A DNA stretch of 64,000 bases from the NCBI GenBank assembly GCA_023678885.1, contig CM042958.1:12580852-12644851 (forward strand), in the 5' to 3' direction. This DNA is from Pogostemon cablin (Eukaryota > Streptophyta > Magnoliopsida > Lamiales > Lamiaceae). Below are positions 10,351 through 22,814 of the stretch, in pieces. The first letter of the stretch is position 1; each line of letters opens with the position of its first letter. Made by a program: the position numbers and the translations under genes. The notes below the pieces were generated by a model that was not told the DNA's origin, did not search any database, and saw nothing but the letters and a program-made list of their open reading frames with translations.

Positions 10351-13300
10351 CTAAGTAGAGGGCGCCAAAACAGCCTGCTCGTGCCACGTCCCGTTCAAGT
10401 TAGACTGCCACAGCCTCACAACTCCATCGCCTCCAGTGGTAGCCAGTGTCATTCCACTCATATCCCATTCCATCTCCCACACCTATCCACCAAAAATACA
10501 TTCCAGATGTTCATACTTCTATCAGGATTATTTACTTGGGAAAGAAAGTATTCTAATGGTATTGTCTACACTGCTGGTAAATTAATTGTGTTCGTTGAAC
10601 AAGTGCATTGTAATATGGGAATGACAATACCTCACTATCATGACTGGAGAGCACTGCAACGTTCTGAGTTGAAAGCCTCCCATCAGGGTCAGGATATGAT
10701 CCGAGGTGCCAGATAAATATTCCCTTACGAGTCGCTACAGCTACCAGTTCATAAGGCCTGAAGAAATACAAAGCAATTGTTTCTTCAATATTCCCAGCTT
10801 CAGGACGAAAGCAACTCATCTTCTTTAACAGCTAATGTATCCATATAGAATGGAATTCAATGTGCTCCATGAATACTTAGGGTTTAATTTGTATGGTACC
10901 TTCCTATGTTTGGCGCCCAAGAAACTGCACTAACTTCATCACCTTGATAATCGGGCAAAGAAAGCTCTGCAACCGGAAGCCATCTTTGATGATCCAGATC
11001 AAACTCCCAAACCTGTTGTGTATAATAGCACAATCAAGTACAGTAGGTAAACCAGATAGAGTTTACTCCACCGGAATAATATGTGAATCATAAAGCATCT
11101 CAAAATTGAAGTAATGTTTTAGGAGCAAGAGGAGGTCACAGTGAAAAATGCTACATGGAGAATCAAAGGCCCTTCAGACATAACCTTACCTCCCACTGTC
11201 ATTCACTAATGTAAGGCAATTGACAAAATCACCCCCCGTTAATTTTAATGCCACAACTTTACTAGACTATTCACTCAATGAGCACCAATGCACCAATGTA
11301 AATGAAGTAGAAAAGGATGAGGCATTTACCTTCGGAGAATTCAGTGCTGGTGTATTAGAACTAAAACCCAAAACGAAGCTTGATTGTCGGACTTCACTTC
11401 TTTGTGGATTCCATGAGATGGATGCAGATAGGCAGGAGGCATCCCCAAACTTGGTCACCAAATCAATTACATTTTGAAATTCAGCCTACATATTGGAATT
11501 ATTGAATTAATCTGGTCAGTGGAAAAGCGAAAGATTTTAGAGCACATAAACGTGCATACTATCACTGGTAATAAATGGCAGATATAAACATGCAAAATCA
11601 ATTGTATTGTACAAGTAATGCTGGGTAAACTTATGATGTCATATGAATTTGTAAATAAACATATGAATTTGAAAATAAATTAGGAGTTACATTTCCAAAT
11701 CTTATGAACTCAATAAGAAAGAACATGAGAAGATTCTAGACATTTTTTAATCTTTAAAATTTTCATTTTTAGTTTGATCATATAAATAGTAGAATTGACA
11801 TAATTATTCTGTAAGCCCAATTTCTTTTTATTTCATCCAATCACTTACTTTGAAACAAAATGAACTAATTTTTTAAATTCCTGATGGCTGAGTAGATATT
11901 ATCCATTATCTTCATAAATTGATGAAAATGCTCCATTAGCAGAGAAGAAAGTTAAAAAGAGATGCAACATTCGGAAATAAAAACCAATTTCTGCACCACA
12001 TGAGACTTTTTCAGTGCAACAAAGGAACACCTGAAGTTGCCACTTCTCTAGTTCAAGTGTATCCAGTAGCTCATATATCCTTACTTGTCCATCAGAATAT
12101 GCAGCAACCTGTCGATGTAATGATCAGCAAAATATAAACTAACCAAAAAGATATCAGAAAATGCAACATGCACATCTTGTTTTGAGAGTTAGCTTGTGAC
12201 CAAAAAAATGCTACGAATATTATATAGTACTAAAGTCTATTCCAGATCAATGTTATGCCACCTTTTGTCGATTAGTCATTATATTCCCCCTAAACATGAG
12301 TGGAACAGATACAAATACAGATAGTTGGACACTGGGACTGACGAAAATACCATTCTTAACAGACATCTGACTTTGATTTATGTACATCATTGTCAACTTG
12401 CATAGCTTACTCATGATATGCAAGAAAATAATAATACAAGGTTCAATTTAGGAAGATCGTATCAAGTAGCACCTCAGCATCTAGATGCTCCCCTTCTTCA
12501 CTTCCATTTCAACCATTTAGGGTGTGCTGGCTTGTGTAAAGAAACAAAAAAGTTTTTTCCATTTTTTCAAAAATCAACCAAACTCATATTTTCAGAAGTA
12601 TTGCATCAACTATAAACATCATACCTTCTTTCAAACACTGTCAATCTCTCAGTAATCATTCTACAAAAAAACTTCATCTAATCAATGAAAATGAAATTTT
12701 CTGTAACCATTAACAACCTTACTCCTTAAATTTCATCCTACCTTCCATACTCTCTCAGTCTCGCTCTCATCCTTAAATAATAAACTCGGCGATACTGGTT
12801 CGTGGGCAAGGAAGTCTATAATAATAAGTGAAAAGTAGTCCTCCATGGAAGATACCCCATAATTTTTTCATAAAGTATATTTTTAGCAAAAGTTACTTTA
12901 GCATCATTATGCTCAATAGGTATTTATTCTTCCATATTTTGCCTTTTTGGAAGAATTCCAACAAGGGCATTCTTTTATTCCCCCATTTTTTGGTGGTAGG
13001 ATAGATAAACCAGTGTACATAACTACATATTGCAAACAATCGACATATGTACATAAATTGTACTCCAATCCAATTCCCTAGTGCCACACAATGTCATCAT
13101 TAAGCAAATAACACTAACCAATTTCAGACATTTGTGACCATCACCAAACTGAACATCTAGAACCTGACTTGTATTTCCATTGAAGCATTTGCACATCTTC
13201 CAATGCCTCTCAGAGTCTAGAAGACAACAAAACAAATACACAACATTCAGCACCTTTTAGAATTAGAAAGACAAACAACAAAACACTGATAAGACATCCC

Positions 13301-14153
13301 AAACAGGACGGGAGTATACATGTTTTATCAGCTTTGAAACATGAAGAAAAGAGTAGGGTACTAGTAGTGGGTAACCTTCAGCGAAGAATTCATAGTATAA
13401 GCTAAGGGTAATTTTGATCTTCCATTTATCTATTATAGTAATATCTAATCACTAGCATATAAACCTAGCAAGTATCCACTGTAGTAAGAAACAACAAATT
13501 TCATCAATGAGAAAGAAAATAAAAAGCATTTTTAATAAGTTTATCACTTCACACTCTAATTTCAACACAAATAAATTGCTCAGAGAAGTACCTTCTAATA
13601 CCTCCTCCCACAAAGACAAAGTTCCATCATCGCTAATGCAAGCAACAGCGTCTCCGTATTCAGGTGGAACCCAGACAACCTTCGAAATGCTCCTCTCCCG
13701 GGCCTAATAATGTACCAAAACCACAGAGCACTCAAATCAATCAATAAAGACCAGAACATACTACTGAAAAGGTGCCACATTATATACGTGTAAACCCAAA
13801 TAAAAAGAAAAATCACTACATAACAGTTAATACCCTGATCAACATATGATCATTCTCATTTACACGGAACAATTGTAATATTCACATAACCAAATAACAT
13901 ACTGCCCATCAAACTAAAATCATCGCGCGTAACAAAATGCTCCACAAATTTTGAAAAAGAAGAAATAATATGAGGAGAGAGCGACTAAACTGACCTTGAA
14001 TCTAGAGGTAGAAATGAAGGTTGAAGACGCTGGATCGGTAGAGTCATATATAACCAAGGAACCATCAAGCAGTCCTGCAGCCAATCTCTGGCCACTGTAA
14101 TTCCAAGCTGTGCATTTTGTATCTTTATCAAGAACCAAAATAGATTTGTCCAT
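10351..14153 (-). CDS. SEH1: Nucleoporin SEH1 (WD40 protein of the Nup107-160/GATOR2 complexes)
   Basis: Eight exons on the minus strand: 14153-13995, 13703-13592, 13216-13119, 12108-12031, 11485-11330, 11012-10900, 10757-10631 and 10482-10351; 975 nt, 324 aa, close to plant SEH1 length. All junctions are GT-AG and frame-consistent. WD-type repeats are recognisable in order: KCTAWNYSGQRLAAGLLDG, VVWVPPEYGDAVACISDDG, SQVLDVQFG...VAAYSDGQVRIY, LSASISWNP, EVSAVSWAPNIGR...VAVATRKGIFIW and WEMEWDMSGMTLATTGGDG with RLWQSNLNGTW near the C-terminus. The product is a beta-propeller of the nuclear pore Y-complex and, by homology, of the SEA/GATOR2 complex. The start is the ATG at 14153, since the only in-frame upstream candidate is not ATG. 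Its promoter carries site II motifs and a telo-box-like AACCCTAA. No lesion seen. Confidence 0.96.
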
Positions 14154-14264
14154 CTCTAAATTCAAGTTGCCAATAGTTTTCCTTTTTACATAAAAAGAAT
14201 AGAATCTAGTTATTGGTGCTCCTCATTCGATCGAGAACTCCACCATCGGACAACGGATACCTAG

Positions 14265-14414
14265 AACCCTAATAAATTCATTCGGGGTTTTTGGAAAAAT
14301 ATATAAATAAATTTTTATTTAATTGGTATTTTACAGAAGAGTATTTGGGCTTGCTCCTTTGGGCTTATATAACCTTTCAAATAAGCCTAACTAAATATGT
14401 TCAAACTAAGCCCA
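14265..14414 (-). promoter_or_regulatory. Telo-box-like and site II motifs upstream of SEH1
   Basis: AACCCTAA at 14265-14272 and TGGGCT at 14346 and 14360, with AGCCCA at 14409, lie 110-260 bp upstream of the SEH1 ATG. A telo box with site II elements is a frequent arrangement in plant housekeeping promoters. The hAT-type element begins only 34 bp beyond the last motif. Confidence 0.55.
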
Positions 14415-14447
14415 AATTCGGTATTACGATACCAGCGCATGCAATAC

Positions 14448-15379
14448 TAGTGTTTTCATAACCCCATAGGTCAAACAGAGGGCCCAACGGTTCACGATAG
14501 GATCAGTCGGACCGGTTGGACCGGCGGTTCAACCGGAAAAACAGGAAATTCACTATTTTTAATAATATTTAATTATTTTATATATTATTTAATATTTTAT
14601 TATTTTATATATGATTTAATATTTTTATATAACTTAATAATTTATTATTTATAGATAATTTTATATTAACATATTAATTTACATGTGAATATACATTTAT
14701 TAAAAATAATGGATCAAAAAAATTAATTATGAATATTGAAATTGAAATAAAAATAAAATTAAAATGGTTCATTCTAATATAAAAAGAAAATAATTAATTC
14801 TAATTTTAATCAACATTTATTAAAAAAATTATTTATTTTTTTTGTATACAAAGCAAATAAATTTATTTATTTCAAATTTAAACAAATAATTAGTTAGTAC
14901 TAAATTACATGTAGTAAATATTTTATTTAATAAAATTCATCTCATCCTAATCAATATCCCACATTGATTAATTATTGGAAAGAGAAAACATTGAAACTCT
15001 ATATAAAGATTAATGATTCTCCTTCTTTTTCTCATCCCACATTGATTTCTTATTGAAGATAAGGGGTATTAGATCACATATAAAGATCAATACTTCCCTT
15101 TCTTTACACTTGTATTGTTGGAATTGTTGGCTCTTAAATTAGTCGATGATTCAAGTTTCAAAGTGAAAATTTTAAAAAATAAAAATTAAAATTAAAAAAA
15201 AAAAGTTGAAAATTAAAAAAAAAAAAACCTCCGGTTACCGATTCAGCCAGTTTGAGCTGGTTCAACCTAGTTTTTCCCGGTTTGACCTTAAAAGCGATTT
15301 TTAGGGGGCTTTCGGACTGGCTCCGGTTCCCGGTTGAACCGGTCGAACCGGCCGGTCCGGTCCGGTTTTGAAATCATTG
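14448..15379. mobile_element. Non-autonomous hAT-type element, 932 bp
   Basis: Flanked by the perfect 8-bp duplication TGCAATAC (14440-14447 and 15380-15387), the hAT target size. Ends are TAGTGTTTTCATAACC and, in reverse complement, CAATGATTTCAAAACC (12 of 16 match). Just inside, both ends carry GC-rich blocks built from GGACCGG and GGTTCAACCGG motifs (about 14500-14540 and 15225-15365) in inverted orientation. The middle 650 bp is AT-rich with no transposase ORF. It inserted close upstream of the SEH1 promoter. Confidence 0.85.
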
Positions 15380-15387
15380 TGCAATAC

Positions 15388-16072
15388 GACACCGTTGCTC
15401 TTATATATAGTCTTATACATGCACTATATGATACCACAGAGAAGCGGCAAATAGTCATGATTTATTGAATGGATTCATTTTTGCTGCCATCATTCTCATT
15501 TTTTATTATATATATATAGAGCTTATTATTATTCCATTTAAATATTAGGAAAAACGAGTGAGATTCATTTCCCAAAATTAATTATTATATCTTCGATATC
15601 ATGATAAAGAGGAGAAAAAAAATGATATTAATATAAAGTGGCGGTATAGATGAAGATTGGAAAAATCTCATGTGAATTAGTATATAAAAAAAAAACAATA
15701 TACTTTCTTCGTTCCAAAGAAATAGGCACACATAAGGTAAATATGTCAATTTTTCTAAAATAGGAGTGTGCATGTGCGGATATTAATTTTGTGGACATGA
15801 ATGAGGTTTACTAAGATGATCAAGATAATCGATAATCCTCTCAAATGGGGATATACATTGTGCACATATTATATGAGAGGGTCATCGATGACCCGTGATC
15901 GGCTTAGAATCATCCTCCTGACATGAATACAAGGATATTAGCTCTGGACGAAAACTTGTAAAAAAGAGCCCCATGTGGCTAAATGAATTTGTTGGTTGTG
16001 TGCAATCAATAATTCATCATCCATCAACATTAGAGATCATACCAAAGTCAAACATTGGGACCATGGGTTCAT
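15388..16072. other. Intergenic AT-rich DNA
   Basis: Lies between the hAT-type element and the gypsy element. A short Stowaway-like end (near 15705, CTTTCTTCGTTCCAAAG) is the only thing resembling a known repeat; no gene seen. Confidence 0.45.
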
Positions 16073-16077
16073 ATGTC

Positions 16078-16375
16078 TGACACGGAATGATATTCGTATA
16101 AGACAAACGTTTTCGTACGAGAATAAATTATATTATTGAAAAATCATAATAAACCAAGATACTGTTTCAATAGCACAGAATGACTATTTAAAGAGACGTA
16201 CGAAAGCAAAACAAGAAAATAAATGGAAATAAATTACGAAAGTAAAACAAGGAAATAAATATTCTTCAAAAAATATGAAATAAATCTTCTTGATTCCAGC
16301 AGACAATCATTCCCAAATTGCAATCCCAACACCAAGAATTACGCTCAATAATCATTCGTGAGCTGTTCCACATCA
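16078..16375 (-). repeat. Gypsy 3' LTR
   Basis: 298 bp, reading TGATGTGGAAC...TCCGTGTCA on the minus strand. The integrase-side reading frame runs across its start and ends at a TGA about 30 bp inside it. Confidence 0.93.
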
Positions 16376-17505
16376 GTCTCCTCCACTTGAAAAGAACTCG
16401 CCATCGAGTGATCCGAATATGCTGGAGGTTCCTCAGGGAAATATCGATACAAATCAGCTACATTAAAAGTCTTTGAAATCCCCATCGTATCCGAAAGGTC
16501 TACCACATAAGCATTGTCGTTGATTTTACGAATAATCTTTTATGGAATATACTTCTTGGGCTGCAGTTTGTGATACTTTCCTACCGGAAAGCGTTCTCAC
16601 CAAAGAAAAACCATCACTTCATCTCCAACATTAAACACTTGCAAACGTCGATGCTTATCTGCAGCTTCCTTAAACTTATTTATAGTTTCCATCAATCTTT
16701 GGCGAACTTTAGCTTACACATCTAACCCCTCCTTTGCAAGTTTAGTTGCAGCCACACTTGCAGCTCCTGGTAACTTGATTAAATCAACAGCATGACATGG
16801 AATTTTCTGATATACCACAACAAATGGAGCTTTTTCAGTTGAGCTATGAACTGCATTATTGAAAGCGAATTCTGCTTGAGGCAAAGCATAATCCCATTGC
16901 TTTGGTCGATCACCACAAATGCATCGAATCAGATTTCCTAGAGTTCGGTTGACAACCTCCGTCTGACCATCGGTTCGAGGATGCTCCGTGTTGCTGAAAT
17001 TTAATGAAGTATCAAACATCTTCCACAATGTAATCCAGAAATGGCTCAAGAACTTACTATCACGATCCGAAGTGATAGACTTTGGCACACCATGCAAACG
17101 TACAACCTCGCTAAAAAAAGACGAGTAATATGAGAAGCATCAGATGTTTTCTTGCAAGGAATGAAATGTACCATTTTTGAAAACATGTCCACCACCACGA
17201 ATACGGAATCAATACCCCGCTGCGTACGAGGTAATCCAAGAACAAAATCCATGGATAGATCCTCCCAAATAGCTTCCGGAATAGGTAGAGGCATGTAAAG
17301 ACCAGTGTTTTGGGCTTGTCCCTTAGCTTTCTGACAAACATTACATTTTCTCACAAATTTCCTCACTTCTTTCTTTAATTGCGGCCAATAATACCGCTCT
17401 TCCAAACTAGCTGTCGTCTTCTCCCTTCCAAGATGACCACTCAAGCCACCACCATGAAGATCACGAATTAACATATCTCTAAGTGAAGTCCGGGGAATAC
17501 ACAAT
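16366..17505 (-). pseudogene. Gypsy integrase (broken)
   Basis: The zinc-binding HHCC region is visible as HGGGLSGHLGREKT and CNVCQKAKG, and the catalytic core as DFVLGLPRTQRGIDSVFVVV, then after a frameshift near 17100 SITSDRDSKFLSHFW and NTEHPRTDGQTEVVNRTLG. The C-terminal part has YHKLQPKKY and INDNAYVVDLSD, then stops in frame inside the 3' LTR. No clear classical chromodomain is seen. Confidence 0.88.
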
Positions 17506-17699
17506 CGATTTCCCTTGAAGAAATATCCATCGTAAGCAAAGAAATCCTCATAAGGAAGATTAAGCCAAATCTTAGAAAAATCTTCATCATCGGGATATAA
17601 GTTGGTAGAACTTCAAACCCTATCACCTCATGCTTCATGGTTATAAGTAAGGCAGCTATCCTACTCAATGCATCAGCAGGCTTGTTTTGAATTCCAGAC

Positions 17700-18863
17700 T
17701 TATGCTTCAATGTAAATAGAAATTGCTGCAAATAAGCCACCTATCTTACATGCATCTTGCTTATATTCTTCTGACTGTTGATATACTTCAAGGCTTGATG
17801 ATCTGTATATAACACAAACTGATCTTGAACTAAACAATGCTCCTAATACTTCAAAGCTCTGAATACAATGTAAAATTCTTGGTCATAAGTGGACCACTTT
17901 TGTCGTGCTTCACTCAATTTTTCATTGAAATATGAGATGGGTCTGCCTTCTTGAGATAAAATAGCGCCGATTTTGATCCTGCATGCATCACACTCTACGA
18001 TGAACAACTTCTCAAAGTTAGGCAGCGCAAGAACGGGAGCCGAATATAGCTTCTCCTTAATCACTTCAAAACTCTTTTGTTGCTCAGGTCCCCATTGGAA
18101 TTTTCCTTTCTTTAGAAAATCCATCATCGATGCCACTAAGTGCTAAAATTTCGAATGAACCGCCGATAGAACATGGCTAGTCCATGGAAACTTCACACTT
18201 CTATTACAATTTTTGGATCTGGCCAATCGTGTATGGCTCTCACCTTTTCTTCATCTACACGGATGCCATCTCCTCCAACCACAAAGCCAAGAAAAAGAAG
18301 ATTTTCTTGCATGTAACTGCACTTCTTTTGGTTGATGTAAAGCTTGTTAACCTGCAAAACAACCAAAACTTGGCGCAAATGGTCTAGGTGCTCTTCTTTG
18401 TTAATACTGTAGATGAGAATATCATCAAAGTACACAACAACAAATTTACCCAAAAAATGATTTCAACACCTCGTTCATCAATCGCATGAAGGTGCTTGGC
18501 ACATTTGATAGCCCAAATGGCAAAACAAGCCACTCATATAGACCCTCCTTAGTCTTAAAAGCTGTCTTCCACTCGTCTCCCGGTCTAATACGGATCTGAT
18601 GATAACCGCTTTGAAGATCTATCTTACTGAAAATTTTTACTCATGACAAATTACCCAACATGTCTTCCAATCTAGGAATGGGGAATATGTACCTCACAGT
18701 TTTCTTGTTTATTGCTCGACTATCCACGCACATTCTCTATGACCCATCTTTCTTTGGAGTCAATAATGCAGGAACAGCACAAGGACTCATGCTTACTTGG
18801 ATTAGTCCTTTGCGTAATAAATCTTCCACCATTTATTGCAAAATTGCTTCTTCCTTTGGATTC
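17700..18863 (-). pseudogene. Gypsy reverse transcriptase and RNase H (broken)
   Basis: Resumes with NPKEEA directly beyond the nested insert. The RT core has SPCAVPALLTPKKDGS, IFSKIDLQSGYHQIR and the catalytic YFDDILIYS (near 18432-18406). Stops interrupt it at several places (for example after KKDGS). RNase H follows at 18136-17740 with FIVECDAC and KWSTYDQEFY. Confidence 0.88.
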
Positions 18864-20603
18864 TGATCATAATCATTTTCACCTAAATTTTAAGGTCTTT
18901 ATTTGTATTTTTGGATGTTTTTATCCGTATTTGTGTTAATTTTGATGGAGTTATTGTTACTTTGAGAAATGTGGTATAAATTGATAGAATTGTGTAAATG
19001 GGTTTAAATATATGTAAAACAGGTCAAGAAATGGACGAAAACAGAGTCGAGAGCGAAAGGGAGATGGAAGAATAGGCCAAGTTGGTACACGGGCCGTGTG
19101 CGGAACACGGCCCTGTAACCACTGGCCATGTAGTGTTGTCAGAACTTGCTACTTGCCCAGGAAGATGGCAGTGCGCTGGTGCACGGGTCGTGCGTCGCTG
19201 TACGTCCCGTGTACGGAGCACGGCCCTGTAAGAAGAAGCCGTGCATTGTCATTAGAAAATGCTACACGACCATGACCATAACCGTACAATACAGCTTGAG
19301 CCATGTTCGGAAGCACGCACAAACACGCCGAAGTAGGTGTGCCCTACACGGGCCGTGCGCTGCAGCACGGGTCGTGTAGGTGCAAAATCCTGTGTAATTT
19401 TCAAAATATTCCGGAAGCTTATAGAAGGTCCATAAGTGATATAAAACCATTGTGCGAAATTAAAGGGAGAAATTCATTGAAGATCAGATTGGAGCAGTTA
19501 CACACACTAGATCAACACATTTCCTCACACACTAGATCCAAAATCCATCTCTACCATCTAGATCCATTAAACCACCATTTGATTTACATTTTCAATCCAT
19601 GAAACCTTCATCCCATCCATCCTACCACCATTTGAGAAATTGGAGCATCAATTGTTGAAGGAATTGATCGGAAAGCTTTTCTTATGCAAGGGAAGCAAAT
19701 CTACTTTCCAATTGTTAATTTTCTTTTTATTATGGCTCAAATGGAGAAAAGCTTGATTTGTAATTAATTAATCACCATGTTTAGTGGCTAGTTTTATAGT
19801 AGGGCTAGTCATATGAGTGGTTGAGGGGAAGAGTTAGATATGTAAAACTTGAGTAGTGATTTGAATTAATTTGTGGATTTTCTTCTATGATATATCAATC
19901 ATGTTTCATTTCAATGTATGTGAGATTAAATTCTCTATTCATTATATTAGGATGGTCATTTCAATGTTGTGAGTGAAGCTTTAATTGAATCATATATTGA
20001 GTTGTGCATGCAAGTTAGTATAAGGGGAGGTAAGTCATACCCTCCTTAGGTTTAGAACATTCATAGAGGGACACTTAAGTGATTGAGTGAAAAGAACCAA
20101 CTTATGATCATAGTACCTTAAGGGAATTGTGATTAAGACCAATCTTAGGAGACTTAGGCTTGTAAAAGAGTCGAGAACCTAGTTGTCTTGGCCATAGGGA
20201 CTAGGGATAAATTTGTGATTGCTTTTAATCCACAAGTTAATAAAAATTACTATGAAGGGTTTTGCATATCTAGCTCAAGTCTCAACTATAAGTATGATTA
20301 GTTTTGTTCTCTTCTCAAGTGTATTCTACATCCATTACATCATTCATTTGCTCGTTATTTGATCATTTACTTATCTAGTTCACATTCTAGCTATTTGAGT
20401 AGAATTTTAAGCATTAGTTTTAATACCAAACCTTCAAACATATTATCTTTACAAAGCATAAATCGATGAACAATTCGGATACTAGCCAATATTTGCTTTC
20501 CCTTGGGACGACAATCTTATAAATTTTGCACTTGGTCACGCGTATACAACAACGGTAGAGTACACTTGCTCTTGACATTTTACTAAAAATGCGACTAAGT
20601 TCA
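18864..20603 (+). mobile_element. Nested solo LTR, 1740 bp, inside the gypsy reverse transcriptase
   Basis: Starts TGATCATAATC and ends ACTAAGTTCA, flanked by the perfect 5-bp duplication GATTC (18859-18863, 20604-20608). Excising it with one duplication restores the host reading YRLNPKEEA. No coding domain or second LTR copy is found inside, so a solo LTR formed by recombination fits best. It contains GC-rich inverted CACGGGCCGTG-type motifs at 19080-19380. The U5-like end (about 20490-20560) suggests plus orientation, opposite to its host. The family is not determined. Confidence 0.88.
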
Positions 20604-21258
20604 GATTCAAACGATAGTGAGGCAGATTTGGTAGAGTGGCTCCTGGAACAAAATCAATTGCATGTTGTATATCTCTCATTGGTGGCAATTCGGTAGGGAG
20701 TTCATCGGGCACAAGTTCTTGAAAATCCTTGAACAATTCAAGAACACAATATGGTATTTTGTCTTCCCTTTTAGAATTTCCAACCATGAATGTCGTCTTT
20801 ACAACCAAGGCATGTATTTCTCTAACTTCACGTGCATCTTCCATCCATTCTTTCACCGAACGAGTTAGTGAAAGAAGCTTTCGAGTTTCAATTTTTGGTT
20901 TGAAACTTAAAGGCAGTAATGTTATCTTTCTTCCATTCTTAAAGAACTGGTAGATGTTCTTCCTTCCATCATGAGTGGTACCAAGATCAAATTGCCAAGG
21001 CCTGCCAAACAACAATTGACAAGCATCCATCTCCACAACACCATACATAACTTCATCTTTATAGAATTTTCCAATGGATAAAGAAACCCGACACATTTCT
21101 TTCACCTTGATGTCTTCCCCTTTAGTAATCCATACAATACTATAAGGTTCAGGGTGTTTTTCCACAGGTAGTTCCAACCCTTTAACCAAGCTATGAGAAA
21201 TAATATTCTCACAACTAGCACTATCAATAATCAGCTCAATAATTTGATTAGAAATTGT
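20604..21258 (-). pseudogene. Gypsy protease and start of reverse transcriptase
   Basis: Contains an aspartic-protease-like block: LIIDSASCENI, where related elements usually have D-G/S-G/A-S-C, followed by GRPWQFDLGTTHDGR. It ends with HAIDFVPGATLPNLPHYRLN, the entry to reverse transcriptase. The frame then runs into the nested solo LTR at 20603 and resumes at 18858. Confidence 0.85.
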
Positions 21259-21424
21259 GCACCTGGTTCAGAATAATACATTCCGTTGGGAGTCATCCCT
21301 TCGAGGTGTTAGGAGCACTTTACGGACCACCATTACTGATTGTTCATCATCCTCCTCACCGTCAGGTTCGCAGACTCCATCCTCGTCTTCATATGCATCT
21401 TCACCTTCTTCATGTCCGACCATG

Positions 21425-22477
21425 TTAACTTGTTGTCATTGAGGGCAATTGTTTGAACGATGTCCAAACTCTTGGCACCTGTAACACTTATCTCTAGTTG
21501 GCTTTGCATAAGGATTGTTGACATTTTTCTTAACAGATTCATTTTCTCCTCCACGCTTTGTAGAACTAGTAGCAGTCTCTACGTTGGTTGAGGAAACAAC
21601 TTTAGGAGTGTCATGGAAGTTCTTACGGGATCATCTCTTGTATATGAACTCTGAAATCCCATCGACTCAGCTCGTTGTGCCACATTTATTGCCTCGCTAA
21701 GGATAAGGATAATCTGACATCCAATTTTCTCACGGATCGGTGGCTTCAATCCATGAATGTATCTTGCAACTTGTTGTCCCTTCGTTTCCATCAGATTGTT
21801 GCATGAAGAGAGACACAAAAAATCTGATGTATATTCCGCAACTGATTTCTGCCCTTGAATTAATGATTGATATTGTTGGAAAATAATCTGCTAGAAATCT
21901 GGAGGAAGAAATCGAGCCATCAATATTCTCTTCATCTTTACCCACATCCGGATTGGTTGTTTTCCCAATCGCCGTCGCTGATTCTGAACTTGTTCCCACC
22001 ATGAAGATGCTCCTCCCTTCAAGTGGTAAGCCACTAGTTTCACTTGCTTATCTTTCGGTATTTCTGCAAAGTCGAAGAATCTTTCTACCTCAGCAACCCA
22101 ATCAAGAAATCCTTCAATATTGAAATTTCCATTGAAGGAAGTGAGATCTGCCTTCAATCGAAATTCATCATGTCTCTGTTGTTGATGATTCATATGCTCA
22201 GTGTTATGGTTCCTCCGTAACATGTTTGCTGCTTCTTCATCGGATGAGTCGTCGGCGTAATTTTGGTTCATAGGGATATGTTGGGCATCTCTCGTTGAAG
22301 ACCACGAGCAATCCTCCTGACTTCTTCATTGTTTTCTGGATTGTTCTGTCCTTCTACCCGGTTGCCATGAAATCCCTCCATTTGATCCACACGAGTAGCT
22401 ATCGTTTGTACCATAGTAGACAAACGTTGCATTTCACTGATTACATCAGCAAGAGTAGGTTCAGTGTTGTTAGCCAT
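21425..22477 (-). pseudogene. Gypsy gag with zinc knuckle (broken)
   Basis: Starts at ATG 22477 (MANNTEPTLADVISEMQRL). A frame change near 22270 leads into the capsid region with FNGNFNIEGFLDWVAEVERF and WWEQVQNQRRR, then a stop near 21891. The nucleocapsid end has a CCHC zinc knuckle (CYRCQEFGHRSNNC) near 21480-21440. These are the elements of a chromovirus-like Gag polyprotein. Confidence 0.85.
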
Positions 22478-22511
22478 TGCCCAAGGAGAAACCTTGGCTC
22501 TGAATACCAAC

Positions 22512-22809
22512 TGACACGAAATGATAATCGTAGAAGACAAACGTTTTCGTACGAGAATAAATTATATTATTGAAAAATCAGAATAAACCAAGATACTGTT
22601 TCAATAGCCCATAATGACTATTTAAAGAGACGTACGAAAGCAAAACAAGAAAATAAAAGGAAATAAATTACGTAAGTAAAACAAGGAAATAAATCTTCTT
22701 CCAAAAATATGAAATAAATCTTCTTGATTCCAGCTAACAATCATTCCCAAATTGCAATCCCAACTCCAAGAATTACGCTCAATAATCATTCGTGAGTTGT
22801 TCCACATCA
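22512..22809 (-). repeat. Gypsy 5' LTR
   Basis: 298 bp, the partner of the LTR at 16078. It is followed on the minus strand by one base and then the primer-binding site (22496-22510), which has one extra T compared with the usual initiator-Met match TGGTATCAGAGC. Confidence 0.93.
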
Positions 22810-22814
22810 ATGTC

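Larger units (their letters stand above)
16078..22809 (-). mobile_element. Ty3/gypsy LTR retrotransposon, complete but decayed, split by a nested solo LTR
   Basis: Two 298-bp LTRs (16078-16375 and 22512-22809) differ at about 14 positions by eye, i.e. roughly 95% identity. The 5-bp duplication ATGTC flanks the whole element (16073-16077, 22810-22814). On the minus strand LTRs run TG...CA; a primer-binding site TTGGTATTCAGAGCC follows the 5' LTR and a polypurine tract AAGTGGAGGAGAC precedes the 3' LTR. Order on the minus strand is gag, protease, RT, RNase H, integrase, the Ty3/gypsy order. All regions carry stops or frameshifts, so it is non-functional. Removing the nested 1740-bp insert and one target copy leaves about 4987 bp. 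The gag block resembles the CRM-type chromovirus gag, but I cannot fix the clade. Confidence 0.95.

Noticed and set aside
16078..22809. Endogenous viral element
   Set aside because: The domain order, LTRs, PBS and 5-bp duplication fit a Ty3/gypsy retrotransposon; no movement-protein or viral coat-type gene is seen.
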